Part shown: in pieces, positions 25,771-33,735 of the stretch
Layout of the letters: each line of letters opens with the position of its first letter
How positions within the stretch are numbered: position 1 is the stretch's first letter
Position numbers and translations under genes: made by a program
Assembly (NCBI RefSeq): GCF_002198675.1
Contig: NZ_MWLL01000191.1
Coordinates: 1 to 64,000 of the forward strand
DNA: 64,000 bases
Direction: 5' to 3'
Source: Kineosporia sp. R_H_3
GTDB lineage: Bacteria; Actinomycetota; Actinomycetes; Actinomycetales; Kineosporiaceae
The notes under the pieces: model-generated
Seen by the model: the letters and a program-made list of their open reading frames with translations, nothing else
The model's database searches: none
Told to the model about the DNA's origin: nothing

Positions 25771-26493
25771 TCAGGCCGCGAGGAGGGCCTTGGCCAGCGC
25801 CTCGGGCTGGGTGAAGCACGCCTCGTGGCTGCCGGGCGCCGCCTGCGCGACGACACCGAGCCGGTCGGCGAAACGGGCCCAGCCGTACTCCCCCGGCGGC
25901 AGAGCGACGTCCTGCTCGCTGAGCACGTACGCGACCGGGACGCCGAGCGTCGCCGGGTCGATCGGCTCGACCGTCTGGGTGAAGTACTGGTACGGCTGCG
26001 GGACCATGAGCGAATGGACGATCCGCTGGGTCTCCTCCGAGGCGTCGTTCATGAAGGCCGCCTGCCAGACCTCGTAGGGCAACGAGACGCTGTTGTTGCC
26101 CGACGCTCCGGCGAGCATCCCGAAGAGCTCCTGGTACTGCGGCGGGACCTCGTCGTACAGGCTGCGTCCCGCGGCAGGGACGAACGCGCTCCAGTAGACG
26201 AGCTTGCGCAGGCGGCCGGCGAGCGCCGGAGCTGCACCCGTGATGGGGTAGCCGCCCCAGCTGTGCCCGACGAGCGTCACGTCGCGCAGGTCCTCGCCCT
26301 CGACCAGTTCGACGACGGAACGGACGACGTCGGCGAGGGAGAAGCGGGTCGGGTCGTCGCCGTCCGACAGGCCCGGGAGCGTCGGGGCGTACACCGGGTG
26401 GCCCGCGGCACGCAGGTGCTCGGCAACCGCGTGCCAAGCCCAGCCGCCGTGCCAGGCGCCTGTGACGAGGACGAAAGGCTGGGACATGGTCAC
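25771..26493 (-). CDS. Alpha/beta hydrolase, salicylate-ester esterase/aryl-CoA thioesterase candidate
   Basis: A 240-aa enzyme (ATG 26493 or 26487). It resembles plant-type methyl ester esterases: LVTGAWHGGWAWHAVAEHLR with the oxyanion loop, the nucleophile elbow VGHSWGG (Ser about 84), an Asp in YVLSEQDVAL and the catalytic His in GSHEACF. It lies 108 bp upstream of the hydroxylase gene on the same strand. Two roles fit: hydrolysis of a salicylate ester to feed the pathway, or release of gentisate from gentisyl-CoA, a step with no other dedicated enzyme in this cluster. Confidence 0.75.
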   Translation of the reverse strand: MTMSQPFVLVTGAWHGGWAWHAVAEHLRAAGHPVYAPTLPGLSDGDDPTRFSLADVVRSVVELVEGEDLRDVTLVGHSWGGYPITGAAPALAGRLRKLVYWSAFVPAAGRSLYDEVPPQYQELFGMLAGASGNNSVSLPYEVWQAAFMNDASEETQRIVHSLMVPQPYQYFTQTVEPIDPATLGVPVAYVLSEQDVALPPGEYGWARFADRLGVVAQAAPGSHEACFTQPEALAKALLAA

Positions 26494-26611
26494 TCCTCTG
26501 GGTCTGCCGGCCTACCATTATGTTTCATTCTCCTGCCGCGCCGCGCCACATTGACACATGAACCGCATCGCCGCAAGACCCCGTCGGGTGGCGGGATCCG
26601 GTGCCTGCGCG

Positions 26612-27385
26612 TCACAGTCCGTCGGTCACGGCATCCGCGGCAACGCCGAGTGCGGCGACGAGATCGGGCATGCGCTCCTTGCGGTAGCGCACCGTCGGCA
26701 TGGACACCGACACCGCGGCCACCGCATCACCGTCCGCGTCGAGAACGGCCCGACCGACGGCGGCCAGGCCGCGCTCGGAACGTCCGAGGTTGAGGGCGAT
26801 GCCCGTTCGCCTGACCGCGCGCAGGTCGGCATGCAGCCGACGCAGATCCGGCATCTCGTCCGGGCGGTCGGCGAAGCGGTCGGCACCGTAGAGCGCGTCG
26901 ACGCGCTCCGGGCTGAGCGCGGCCAGCAGGACGAGCCCGCCCGTCACCATGTGCGCGGGGAAGACCATGCCTTCCCGGCTGCCGACCCGCAGCGCCTGGT
27001 CGCACTCGACGGAGGCGATGAACCGGATCGTGGTGCCGATCCGGACGGAGAGGTTGCACGTCTCGCCGAGCGTGTCGACGAGGACCCGCATCGGCTCCGA
27101 CGCCGCAGCACGCAGCCGGGCGACGTCCGAGGGGGAACGGCTCGAGAGCTCGAGGATCGGGCCGGCCCGGTACGCCCGGTCCTCGTCCTGGACGGCGAAG
27201 TCCCGGTACACCAGCGCCTGCAGCAGCCGGTGCGCCGTCGAGCGGGCGACGCCGAGCCGGTCCGCCGCGGCCGAGACGGTGAGCGGTCCCTCGACCTGCA
27301 GGACGACGGCGAGCCGCAGGGCGTGGTCGACGCTCGTGGCCCCGTAGGTGGGCGGGGTCTTCATGGGGACCGACGCGCGCGCCAT
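26612..27385 (-). CDS. IclR-family regulator of the gentisate operon
   Basis: A 257-aa protein from ATG 27385 (alternative ATG 27364). The N-terminal winged helix reads TSVDHALRLAVVLQVEGPLT, VSAAADRLGVARSTAHRLLQ; the C-terminal effector domain includes CNLSVRIGTTIRFIASVECD and GRSERGLAAVGRAVLDADGD. It is divergent from gentisate 1,2-dioxygenase with a 74-bp intergenic region holding a perfect palindrome. It probably responds to gentisate, 3-hydroxybenzoate or salicylate. Confidence 0.9.
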   Translation of the reverse strand: MARASVPMKTPPTYGATSVDHALRLAVVLQVEGPLTVSAAADRLGVARSTAHRLLQALVYRDFAVQDEDRAYRAGPILELSSRSPSDVARLRAAASEPMRVLVDTLGETCNLSVRIGTTIRFIASVECDQALRVGSREGMVFPAHMVTGGLVLLAALSPERVDALYGADRFADRPDEMPDLRRLHADLRAVRRTGIALNLGRSERGLAAVGRAVLDADGDAVAAVSVSMPTVRYRKERMPDLVAALGVAADAVTDGL

Positions 27386-27401
27386 CAGACCTCCGGGAGT
27401 T

Positions 27402-27420
27402 GATTCTGCTGTGCAGAATC
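27402..27420 (+). promoter_or_regulatory. IclR operator candidate in the divergent promoter
   Basis: GATTCTGCTGTGCAGAATC is a perfect 8-3-8 inverted repeat, 17 bp from the IclR start and 40 bp from the dioxygenase start. IclR-family proteins bind such imperfect or perfect palindromes in divergent promoters. Confidence 0.7.
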
Positions 27421-27459
27421 CTATGTTCCGCTCCGCGCCGGGCGGGTGACCATCGAGCC

Positions 27460-28599
27460 ATGACCGACACCTCGCCGTTCACCGTCGTCGCGAAGGAGGG
27501 TCCGGACCAGCCGCCGGTGACGCCGGAGCTGGAGGACCTGTACCGGGGCTTCGAGAAGGCTCTGCTCGTCCCGCTGTGGACCGAGATCGGCGGGCTCATG
27601 CCGCACCAGCCGGCCTCGAAGGCCACCCCGCACCTGTGGGAGTGGACGACCCTGGTCGAGCTCGCCGGGAAGGCCGGCGAGCTCGTGCCAGTCGGTCGCG
27701 GCGGCGAACGCCGGGCGATCGCGCTGGCGAACCCGAGCCTGGGCGGCCGCCCGTACGCGACGCCGACGCTGTGGGCCGCGATCCAGTACCTCATGCCCGG
27801 CGAGGACGCCCCCGAGCACCGGCACACCCAGAACGCGTTCCGGTTCGTCGTCGAGGGCGAGGGCGTCTGGACCGTCGTCGAGCGCGACCCGGTCCCGATG
27901 CGCCGCGGGGACTTCCTGCCCCAGGCCGGGATGCACTGGCACGCCCACCACAACGCGGCGTCGACGCCGATGGCGTGGATCGACGGCCTCGACATCCCGT
28001 TCCAGTACGAGGTGGAGAGCCAGTTCTTCGACTTCGGGCGCGACACGATCTCCGAGGCAGAGCACGCGACGCCGGACCGCTCCCGGGCCGAGCGTCTCTG
28101 GGGCCACCCGGGGATCGCCCCGGTGTCGCAGCTCGGGTCGTTGCCCGGCAGCCCGCTGCTCGCCTACCGCTGGGTCGACACCGACGCCGCCCTCGTCGAC
28201 CAGCTCGACCTCGAGCGCGAGGGCTTCCCAGGCGTCGTCGAGCCCGGGCACGCGCTCGTCCGGTTCACCAACCCCACCAACGGCGGCGACGTCCTGCCGA
28301 CGATCCGCACCCAGTTCCACCGGGTCACCCCCGGCACCCAGACCGCGCCGCGGCGCGAGACCGGGTCGTCGGTCTACCAGGTGTTCGACGGCTCCGGCCG
28401 GGTCACCGTCGGCGACCACGCCTGGTCCGTCACCCGCGGCGACCTGTTCGTCGTCCCGTCCTGGCAGCCGTTCTCCGTCGTCTCCCAGGCCTCGGCGTCC
28501 GACTCCGACTCCGGCGCGCTCGACCTGTTCCAGTTCAGCGACGCGCCGATCCTCGAACGCCTCAACCTCTTCAAGTCCACCGTGGAGGACCACTCGTGA
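27460..28599 (+). CDS. Gentisate 1,2-dioxygenase
   Basis: A 379-aa bicupin from ATG 27460. The first cupin carries the Fe(II) ligands in PEHRHTQNAFRFVVEGEGVW and the following block (DFLPQAGMHWHAHHN); the second cupin is TGSSVYQVFDGSGRVTVGDH through DLFVVPSWQPFSV. The wording MPHQPASKATPHLWEW and YLMPGEDAPEH is typical of the family. The enzyme cleaves gentisate between C1 and C2 to maleylpyruvate with O2. First gene of a tight operon; the stop overlaps the next start by 4 bp. Confidence 0.95.
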   Translation: MTDTSPFTVVAKEGPDQPPVTPELEDLYRGFEKALLVPLWTEIGGLMPHQPASKATPHLWEWTTLVELAGKAGELVPVGRGGERRAIALANPSLGGRPYATPTLWAAIQYLMPGEDAPEHRHTQNAFRFVVEGEGVWTVVERDPVPMRRGDFLPQAGMHWHAHHNAASTPMAWIDGLDIPFQYEVESQFFDFGRDTISEAEHATPDRSRAERLWGHPGIAPVSQLGSLPGSPLLAYRWVDTDAALVDQLDLEREGFPGVVEPGHALVRFTNPTNGGDVLPTIRTQFHRVTPGTQTAPRRETGSSVYQVFDGSGRVTVGDHAWSVTRGDLFVVPSWQPFSVVSQASASDSDSGALDLFQFSDAPILERLNLFKSTVEDHS

Positions 28600-29441
28600 A
28601 GCTCGCCACCGCTCGCCTCGCGCACCGGACGGCGGCCGTCCGGGTCGAGGGCGACACCCTCGTCGAGCTGCCCTTCAGCGACGTTGGTGCGCTCCTCGCG
28701 ACGCCCGGCTGGCAGGCCGCCGCCGGGCAGGACGGCCCGGCCCAAGCCGCGGACGGCGTGAGGTTCGCGCCCGTCGTCCCCGCACCGTCCAAAGTCGTGT
28801 GCGTCGGGCTCAACTACCGCAACCACATCCAGGAGATGGGGCGGGACCTGCCCGAGCACCCGACCCTGTTCTCCAAGTTCGCCGACTGCCTCGTCGGGGC
28901 GACCGACGACGTCGTCCGCCCGCCCGAGACGACGGAGTTCGACTGGGAGGTCGAGCTCGCCGCCGTCATCGGCCCCCCGGACGCCGCCCCGGTCCGCCGC
29001 GCCGACGAGGAGGCCGCGGCCGCGGCGATCGCCGGGTTCACCATCCTCAACGACGTCACCTGCCGGGACTGGCAGTTCCGCACCCGGGAGTGGCTGCAGG
29101 GCAAGAACTGGGACTCCACCACCCCGCTCGGACCTTGGCTCGTCACTCCTGACGAGGTCGGCAGCGTCCGCCCCGCACTCAAGGTCACCTGCACGGTCGA
29201 CGGCGTCGTCATGCAGTCCGACACCACCGCCGACCTGCTCTTCGACCCCGTCGACCTCGTCCGCTACGTGTCCACGATGGTCCGGCTCAACCCCGGCGAC
29301 GTCATCGCGACCGGCACCCCCGGCGGCGTCGGCCACGCCCGCAAACCCCCGCTCTACCTCGCCGGCGGCGAGGTCCTCGTCACCGAGATCGAGGGCATCG
29401 GCCGGCTCAAGAACCACGTCGTCGCGGACGTGACCGCATGA
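28596..29441 (+). CDS. Fumarylacetoacetate hydrolase-family protein (fumarylpyruvate hydrolase)
   Basis: A 281-aa protein; GTG 28596 overlaps the dioxygenase stop and has GGAGG 8 nt upstream. The FAH-fold motifs are VCVGLNYRNHIQEMG, PTLFSKFADCLVG, metal ligands in EFDWEVELAAVIG, FTILNDVTCRDWQ, KNWDSTTPLGPWLVT and NPGDVIATGTPGGVG. In the mycothiol-type gentisate pathway it splits fumarylpyruvate into fumarate and pyruvate. Confidence 0.92.
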   Translation: MKLATARLAHRTAAVRVEGDTLVELPFSDVGALLATPGWQAAAGQDGPAQAADGVRFAPVVPAPSKVVCVGLNYRNHIQEMGRDLPEHPTLFSKFADCLVGATDDVVRPPETTEFDWEVELAAVIGPPDAAPVRRADEEAAAAAIAGFTILNDVTCRDWQFRTREWLQGKNWDSTTPLGPWLVTPDEVGSVRPALKVTCTVDGVVMQSDTTADLLFDPVDLVRYVSTMVRLNPGDVIATGTPGGVGHARKPPLYLAGGEVLVTEIEGIGRLKNHVVADVTA

Positions 29442-30085
29442 CGCACACCGAGACGCTCGCGTTCGTCGCCGCCGGCACGACGCTCTGCGCCGACGCCATC
29501 GCCGGCCTCGACGAAGCCGCCTTCGCCGCGCCCTCGGCGCTTCCGGGGTGGACCCGCAAGCACCTCGTCACCCACCTCGCCGCCAACGCCGAGGCCCTCA
29601 TGCGCCTGCTGCACTGGGCGACCACCGGCGAACGCACCCCGATGTACTCCTCCCCCGAACAGCGAAACGCCGACATCGAGGCCGGCACACTTCGACCCGG
29701 CGCCGACCTCGCGCACTGGTTCACCACCTCCGCCGCCCGCCTCGACGACGCCCTCGCCGCTATGCCGGAGGCCGCCTGGGCCGCTGAGATCGTCACCGCC
29801 CAGGGCCGCACCGTCCCGGCCTCCCAGATCCCTTGGATGCGCGCCCGCGAAGTCCTCGTCCACGCCGCCGACCTCGGCACCGGAGTGACCTTCGCGGACC
29901 TGCCCGAGCCCTTCCTCACCACGCTCGGCGAAGAGATCCGCGCCAAGCGTTCCGGCGCGGGTGAGCCGGTCGGTGAACTCGCTGGTTCCCTCCCCGACGT
30001 CACTGCGTACCTGGCCGGCCGCGGCACCTCCGGGGTCACGACCACGGATGGCGCTCCCGCTCCCGCTCCCTCCCCTTGGCTGTGA
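29438..30085 (+). CDS. Mycothiol-dependent maleylpyruvate isomerase
   Basis: A 215-aa protein; ATG 29438 overlaps the previous stop (ATGA). The DinB-like helical domain has ALPGWTRKHLVTHLAANAEA with the first metal His, and MRAREVLVHAADLGTGVTFA, which provides the Glu and second His. The C-terminal small domain follows. It isomerises maleylpyruvate to fumarylpyruvate using mycothiol, which fits an actinomycete host. Middle gene of the gentisate operon. Confidence 0.9.
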   Translation: MTHTETLAFVAAGTTLCADAIAGLDEAAFAAPSALPGWTRKHLVTHLAANAEALMRLLHWATTGERTPMYSSPEQRNADIEAGTLRPGADLAHWFTTSAARLDDALAAMPEAAWAAEIVTAQGRTVPASQIPWMRAREVLVHAADLGTGVTFADLPEPFLTTLGEEIRAKRSGAGEPVGELAGSLPDVTAYLAGRGTSGVTTTDGAPAPAPSPWL

Positions 30086-30114
30086 CTCTCCCAGTTCACG
30101 AAGAAGGACTTGTC

Positions 30115-31386
30115 ATGAACGATCGCCCGGACGTCATTGTCATCGGCGGCGGTATCGGCGGCCTCTCGGCCGCGGCTGCCCTGTCCCGCAAGGGGATCCG
30201 GGTCCGACTCTACGAGCGGGCCGCGGAGTTCGGCGAGGTCGGCGCAGGCCTGCAGATCGGCCCCAACTGCACGCGCATCCTCGACGACTACGGCCTCCTT
30301 GACGAGGCAAAGTCGCTCGGCGTCCTGCCTGAGGCGATGGTCATGAAGGACGCCACGGACGGCTCGGAGCTGACCCGGCTCGACCTGCTCGACCTCGAGA
30401 AGACCTACGGCTACCCGTACATGGTCATCCACCGCAGCGACCTGCACGGGATGTTCCTGCGCGCCTGCCGGGCGCTCGGCGTCGAGCTCGTCACCGGCCG
30501 ACAGTGCGTCGGGTACGAGACGCTCGACGGCGCGGCGAGGGTCACCTTCACCGACGGGACCAAGGACACCGCCGAGGTCGTGCTCGCCGCGGACGGCCTG
30601 CACTCCGTCGCCCGGGTCGCCCTCGTCGGCGACGAGCCGGTCAACTCGGCGTACGTCGCCTACCGGGCGGCGGTCCCGTTCGAGCAGGTGCGGGGCAACG
30701 ACGTCCACGACAAGGACGTCGTCGTCTACATCGGGCCTCGCTGCCACTTCGTCCAGTACCCGCTGCGCGGCGGCGAGATGCTCAACCAGGTCGCCGTCTT
30801 CCAGTCGCCCAAGGCCCTCGCCGGCCAGGACGACTGGGGCACCCCCGACGAGCTCGACGCGGCGTTCGACGGCATGTGCCCGCAGATCCAGAAGGGTCTG
30901 CCTCTCATGTGGCGCGACCGCTGGTGGCGGATGTTCGACCGGGACCCGATCATGAGCTGGGTCTTCGGCCGGATCGCACTCCTCGGTGACGCCGCGCACC
31001 CTCCGCTGCAGTACATGGCGCAGGGCGCCATCATGGCGATCGAGGACGGCTGGGTGCTCGCCGAGCACGTCGGCGAGCAGTGCGCCACCCGCACGGCGGA
31101 GTCCTCGGGCGTCGACTGGGACGCCGCCCTGGCGGCGTACAACGCTGTCCGCCCGGAGCACTGCCGGCGGGTCCTGACAACGGGCCGCGCCTGGGGCGAG
31201 CTTTGGCACCTCGACGGCGTGGAGCGGCAGCAACGCAACATCGTCCTGCGCGCGCGAGACACGTACGACTACGCGTTCACCGACTGGATCTACGGCCCGA
31301 CCGCGCTGACCCCGGCCCAGGAACCGCCGCTTTACACGACCGTCGCACTGTCCTCCATCGAGGTCCCCGGGGTCACTGGCAAGTAG
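30115..31386 (+). CDS. 3-hydroxybenzoate 6-hydroxylase (FAD monooxygenase)
   Basis: A 423-aa flavoprotein; ATG 30115 with AAGGA 7 nt upstream. FAD motifs: VIVIGGGIGGLSAAAALSRK, VVLAADGLHSVAR (DG) and GRIALLGDAAHPPLQYMAQG (GD). The full length and the block EFGEVGAGLQIGPNCTRILD match the 3-hydroxybenzoate 6-hydroxylase group, which makes gentisate from 3-hydroxybenzoate with NADH and O2. It is the last gene of the gentisate operon, so 3-hydroxybenzoate is a second entry besides salicylate. A salicylate 1-hydroxylase role is the main alternative. Confidence 0.85.
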   Translation: MNDRPDVIVIGGGIGGLSAAAALSRKGIRVRLYERAAEFGEVGAGLQIGPNCTRILDDYGLLDEAKSLGVLPEAMVMKDATDGSELTRLDLLDLEKTYGYPYMVIHRSDLHGMFLRACRALGVELVTGRQCVGYETLDGAARVTFTDGTKDTAEVVLAADGLHSVARVALVGDEPVNSAYVAYRAAVPFEQVRGNDVHDKDVVVYIGPRCHFVQYPLRGGEMLNQVAVFQSPKALAGQDDWGTPDELDAAFDGMCPQIQKGLPLMWRDRWWRMFDRDPIMSWVFGRIALLGDAAHPPLQYMAQGAIMAIEDGWVLAEHVGEQCATRTAESSGVDWDAALAAYNAVRPEHCRRVLTTGRAWGELWHLDGVERQQRNIVLRARDTYDYAFTDWIYGPTALTPAQEPPLYTTVALSSIEVPGVTGK

Positions 31387-31562
31387 GCACGGCGACGCAC
31401 GTCTCCTGCATCGCCGCATGCCGTAGTCCGCCGGCCGACAACCCGGCACGAGGAAGCGGCGAAGTCCGAGTGACGCCGGCGAACGCCGAGAGGTTGCGGT
31501 CGACCCACACGGTCCAGCCCGACCACCCAGCCAAGACCAGAGCACGGGACAACTGTCAAAGA

Positions 31563-31578
31563 GCGCTGAGCTCAGCGC
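31563..31578 (+). promoter_or_regulatory. Perfect 16-bp palindrome in an intergenic region
   Basis: GCGCTGAGCTCAGCGC lies in the 430-bp gap between the gentisate operon and the DUF2510 gene. It may be a terminator hairpin or an operator; no U-tract follows. The rest of the gap contains no supported gene. Confidence 0.45.
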
Positions 31579-31814
31579 ACCGGGCGCCTTCGTGGTCAGG
31601 GATCCGGATTCAGCGGCGACTCACAGCCGCTGCCGCGACGTCACCTTGGCCGCCCGCGTGTTCGCTCCCGAGGAGGAACGGCGTCGCCGGCGAACGAGTG
31701 AGCGAGTAGGTAGAACGGCCGAGTTCACCCCCTTTCGTCCGATCCTGGATCGTCACCGGGCGTACGGTCCTGATGCACCATCTGTGACACGTTGGATCGA
31801 GGAGACACCGACCG

Positions 31815-32693
31815 ATGAGCAGTACCCCGCCCGGCTGGTACGACGACGGTTCCAACACGGGCACGCAGCGCTGGTGGAACGGCGACACCTGGACCGAGCA
31901 CACGCAGCCCGCCCAGCCGACGCAGTCGTTCTTACCGCAGGCGGCGCAGTCGATGCCACCTGGTCAGGCGGACCCCTTCGCCCAGCCGGTTGTACAGCCC
32001 GTCGTCCAGCCGTTTGGTGCCGGCGGGCAGCACGGGCAGCACGGTCGCCCCGCCAAGAAGGGCTGGACCAAGGGCAAGGTCGTCGGGGCGGGGCTGGGCG
32101 CGCTGTTCCTTGTCGGCGCGGTCGGCGCTGCGATCGACGGCCCCGATGACCCGAGCACCGTCACCGTCGCCAGCGACTCCAGTTCGGGTCCGGCCGCGAA
32201 GCCGTCCAGCGCGCCGGCTGCAAAGCCGTCGACATCGACGGCGGCCGCGAAGCCCGCGCCGACGAAGACGACTCCCAAGCCCGCGTCGAAGCCGTCGACG
32301 AGCAAGACCACCGCGACACCCAAGCCCGCTCCGAAGGTGGTCTTCAAGAAGATCACCGACCGGCAGTGGAAGGTCATCTCCAAGGACCCCGACAGCCACG
32401 TCGGTGAGACCTATGTGGTCTACGGCTACGTGACCCAGTTCGACTCCATCACCGGCTCGGAGACCTTCCTGGGCAACGTCGGCGGCGTCCGACACTCCGA
32501 GTGGTACGAGTACGACACGAACACGATCCTCGGTGGCGCCAAGGCCGCGCTGAGCAAGGTCGTCGAGGACGACATCTTCCGGGCCGAGGTGATGGTCGTC
32601 GGGACGACGAAGTACGAGACCGCGATGGGTGCCGAGACGACTGTGCCGACGCTGGCCATCATGAGTATCAAGGTCATCGGCTCGACCGCCTGA
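31815..32693 (+). CDS. DUF2510 membrane-anchored protein
   Basis: A 292-aa protein from ATG 31815, with GAGGAG upstream. The N-terminus is a DUF2510 domain: PPGWYDDGSNTGTQRWWNGD then TWTEHTQP. A Pro/Gln-rich stretch leads to a basic KKGWTKGK and one transmembrane helix VVGAGLGALFLVGAVGAA, so the C-terminus is outside. A Lys/Pro/Ala/Ser/Thr-rich linker about 65 residues long, the wall-spanning kind, precedes a C-terminal domain of about 110 residues (ITDRQWKVISKDPDSHVGET and onward) that resembles OB-like or tetratricopeptide-free lipoprotein domains; I do not know its function. Confidence 0.75.
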   Translation: MSSTPPGWYDDGSNTGTQRWWNGDTWTEHTQPAQPTQSFLPQAAQSMPPGQADPFAQPVVQPVVQPFGAGGQHGQHGRPAKKGWTKGKVVGAGLGALFLVGAVGAAIDGPDDPSTVTVASDSSSGPAAKPSSAPAAKPSTSTAAAKPAPTKTTPKPASKPSTSKTTATPKPAPKVVFKKITDRQWKVISKDPDSHVGETYVVYGYVTQFDSITGSETFLGNVGGVRHSEWYEYDTNTILGGAKAALSKVVEDDIFRAEVMVVGTTKYETAMGAETTVPTLAIMSIKVIGSTA

Positions 32694-32777
32694 GACGCCC
32701 GGAAGCCACCCGCCCGCACCTCCCGGACGGGCCCAGCAGATCGCCGCCCGGCGCTCTGGACGACCAACAGTGACGAC

Positions 32778-33308
32778 TCAGACCACCGGCACGGAGCCGG
32801 TGCTGGCCGGCCGCGACGACATGGCGTGCAGGCGGGGCGATTGCTCCTCGAGCAACTGCACCGCGCGTCGGGCGACGGTCAGCCGGGTGACCGGACGTCC
32901 CTCACCCAGCAGCAAGTCACGGGCACGGCGCTGTAGGGCGACCCGGGCGCCGTCGGTCTCGGCGAGCCGCCGCTCAAGCTCTTCCAGCTCGCTCGTTGCC
33001 GCGTCGGCGCATCGCGCCTGGCCTTCCTTCGCGGCTTGGGTGGTGACGGGGGTGTCCCACCAGGGGCCGGGGTAGGGCAGTCGGGCTGGGCTGCGGGTGG
33101 CCGGGTCGGCGGCGATCGCGAGCAGCGCGGGCACCGCTGCGTCGGCCGGCCGGTCGTGGTCACGGACCGCACTGACCAGGACCTGCTCGAGGTCGCTGGC
33201 CGTCCACAGCCGAGCAGGCAGACCCAGGTCCTGGCGCAGCCGCCGGCACCGGTCGGCGACCTCCTCGAGGTCGACCGGCCCGAGCAGCCTGGCCACTTCG
33301 CCGTCGGT
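32778..33308 (-). pseudogene. C-terminal fragment of winged-helix mobile-element protein
   Basis: The reverse frame is closely similar to the C-terminal third of the protein at 7232: LLGPVDLEEVADRCRRLRQD, LGLPARLWTASDLEQVLVSA, PGPWWDTP and the coiled coil ELEELERRLAETDGARVALQ. The winged-helix half is missing and no start with a ribosome binding site is present. Homology ends abruptly near 33308, where a different, opposite-strand reading frame begins. Confidence 0.7.
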
Positions 33309-33629
33309 GTCTACGACCGCCAGGACCGGGCCGAGAACGACGGCGCGGAGCCCGACGCCGATCTGGCCGTCCTCGCCTCCCTGCTGGAACGACTTCAGGT
33401 GCGCTGGAGCTACTGGCACGGCCACGCCGCAACTGGCCTTCGCGGGTTCCTCGACGCGACCGACTCGCGGACCCTCACCGCCCTGCTCACCTCCGCCGAT
33501 CCTTGGCTGCCAGCGCACTCGACCGGCTCGGCCGTCGCACTGTTCCGCCAGACGTGCCGCCTGGCGACCTCTCAGGACCTCGGACTGATCTGCGCCACAG
33601 ACCTCAGGATCGCCCCGCCTGTGGGATGA
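33300..33629 (+). pseudogene. Possible 5'-truncated gene fragment of unknown identity
   Basis: From about 33300 the + strand reads a protein-like segment, DADLAVLASLLERLQVRWSY, LRGFLDATDSRTLTALLTSA, ending APPVG at 33629. It has no start and abuts the opposite-strand fragment. Codon pattern and amphipathic helices suggest a real gene tail. Family not recognised. Confidence 0.35.
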
Positions 33630-33686
33630 GAGATCTCTAATGCCGGTCTAACGAACGGCTCACGGGCGCGCGGAAGGCTTCTCGTA

Positions 33687-33705
33687 CGGGGACCGAGGGT
33701 CCCCG
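33687..33705 (+). promoter_or_regulatory. 8-bp inverted repeat upstream of the cytochrome b5 gene
   Basis: CGGGGACC-GAG-GGTCCCCG, 31 bp before the start. No T-run follows, so it is more likely an operator or mRNA hairpin than a terminator. Confidence 0.4.
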
Positions 33706-33735
33706 CGTGTCCCGACCGGAGAGGTCCGTGCTCCA

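Noticed and set aside
26548-26556. TTGACA as a -35 promoter element
   Set aside because: It is on the + strand with no -10 at the right distance and no gene reading that way nearby.
23989-26793. 934-codon + frame opposite the hydroxylase and hydrolase genes
   Set aside because: Spans several genes on the other strand and lacks any domain; shadow frame.
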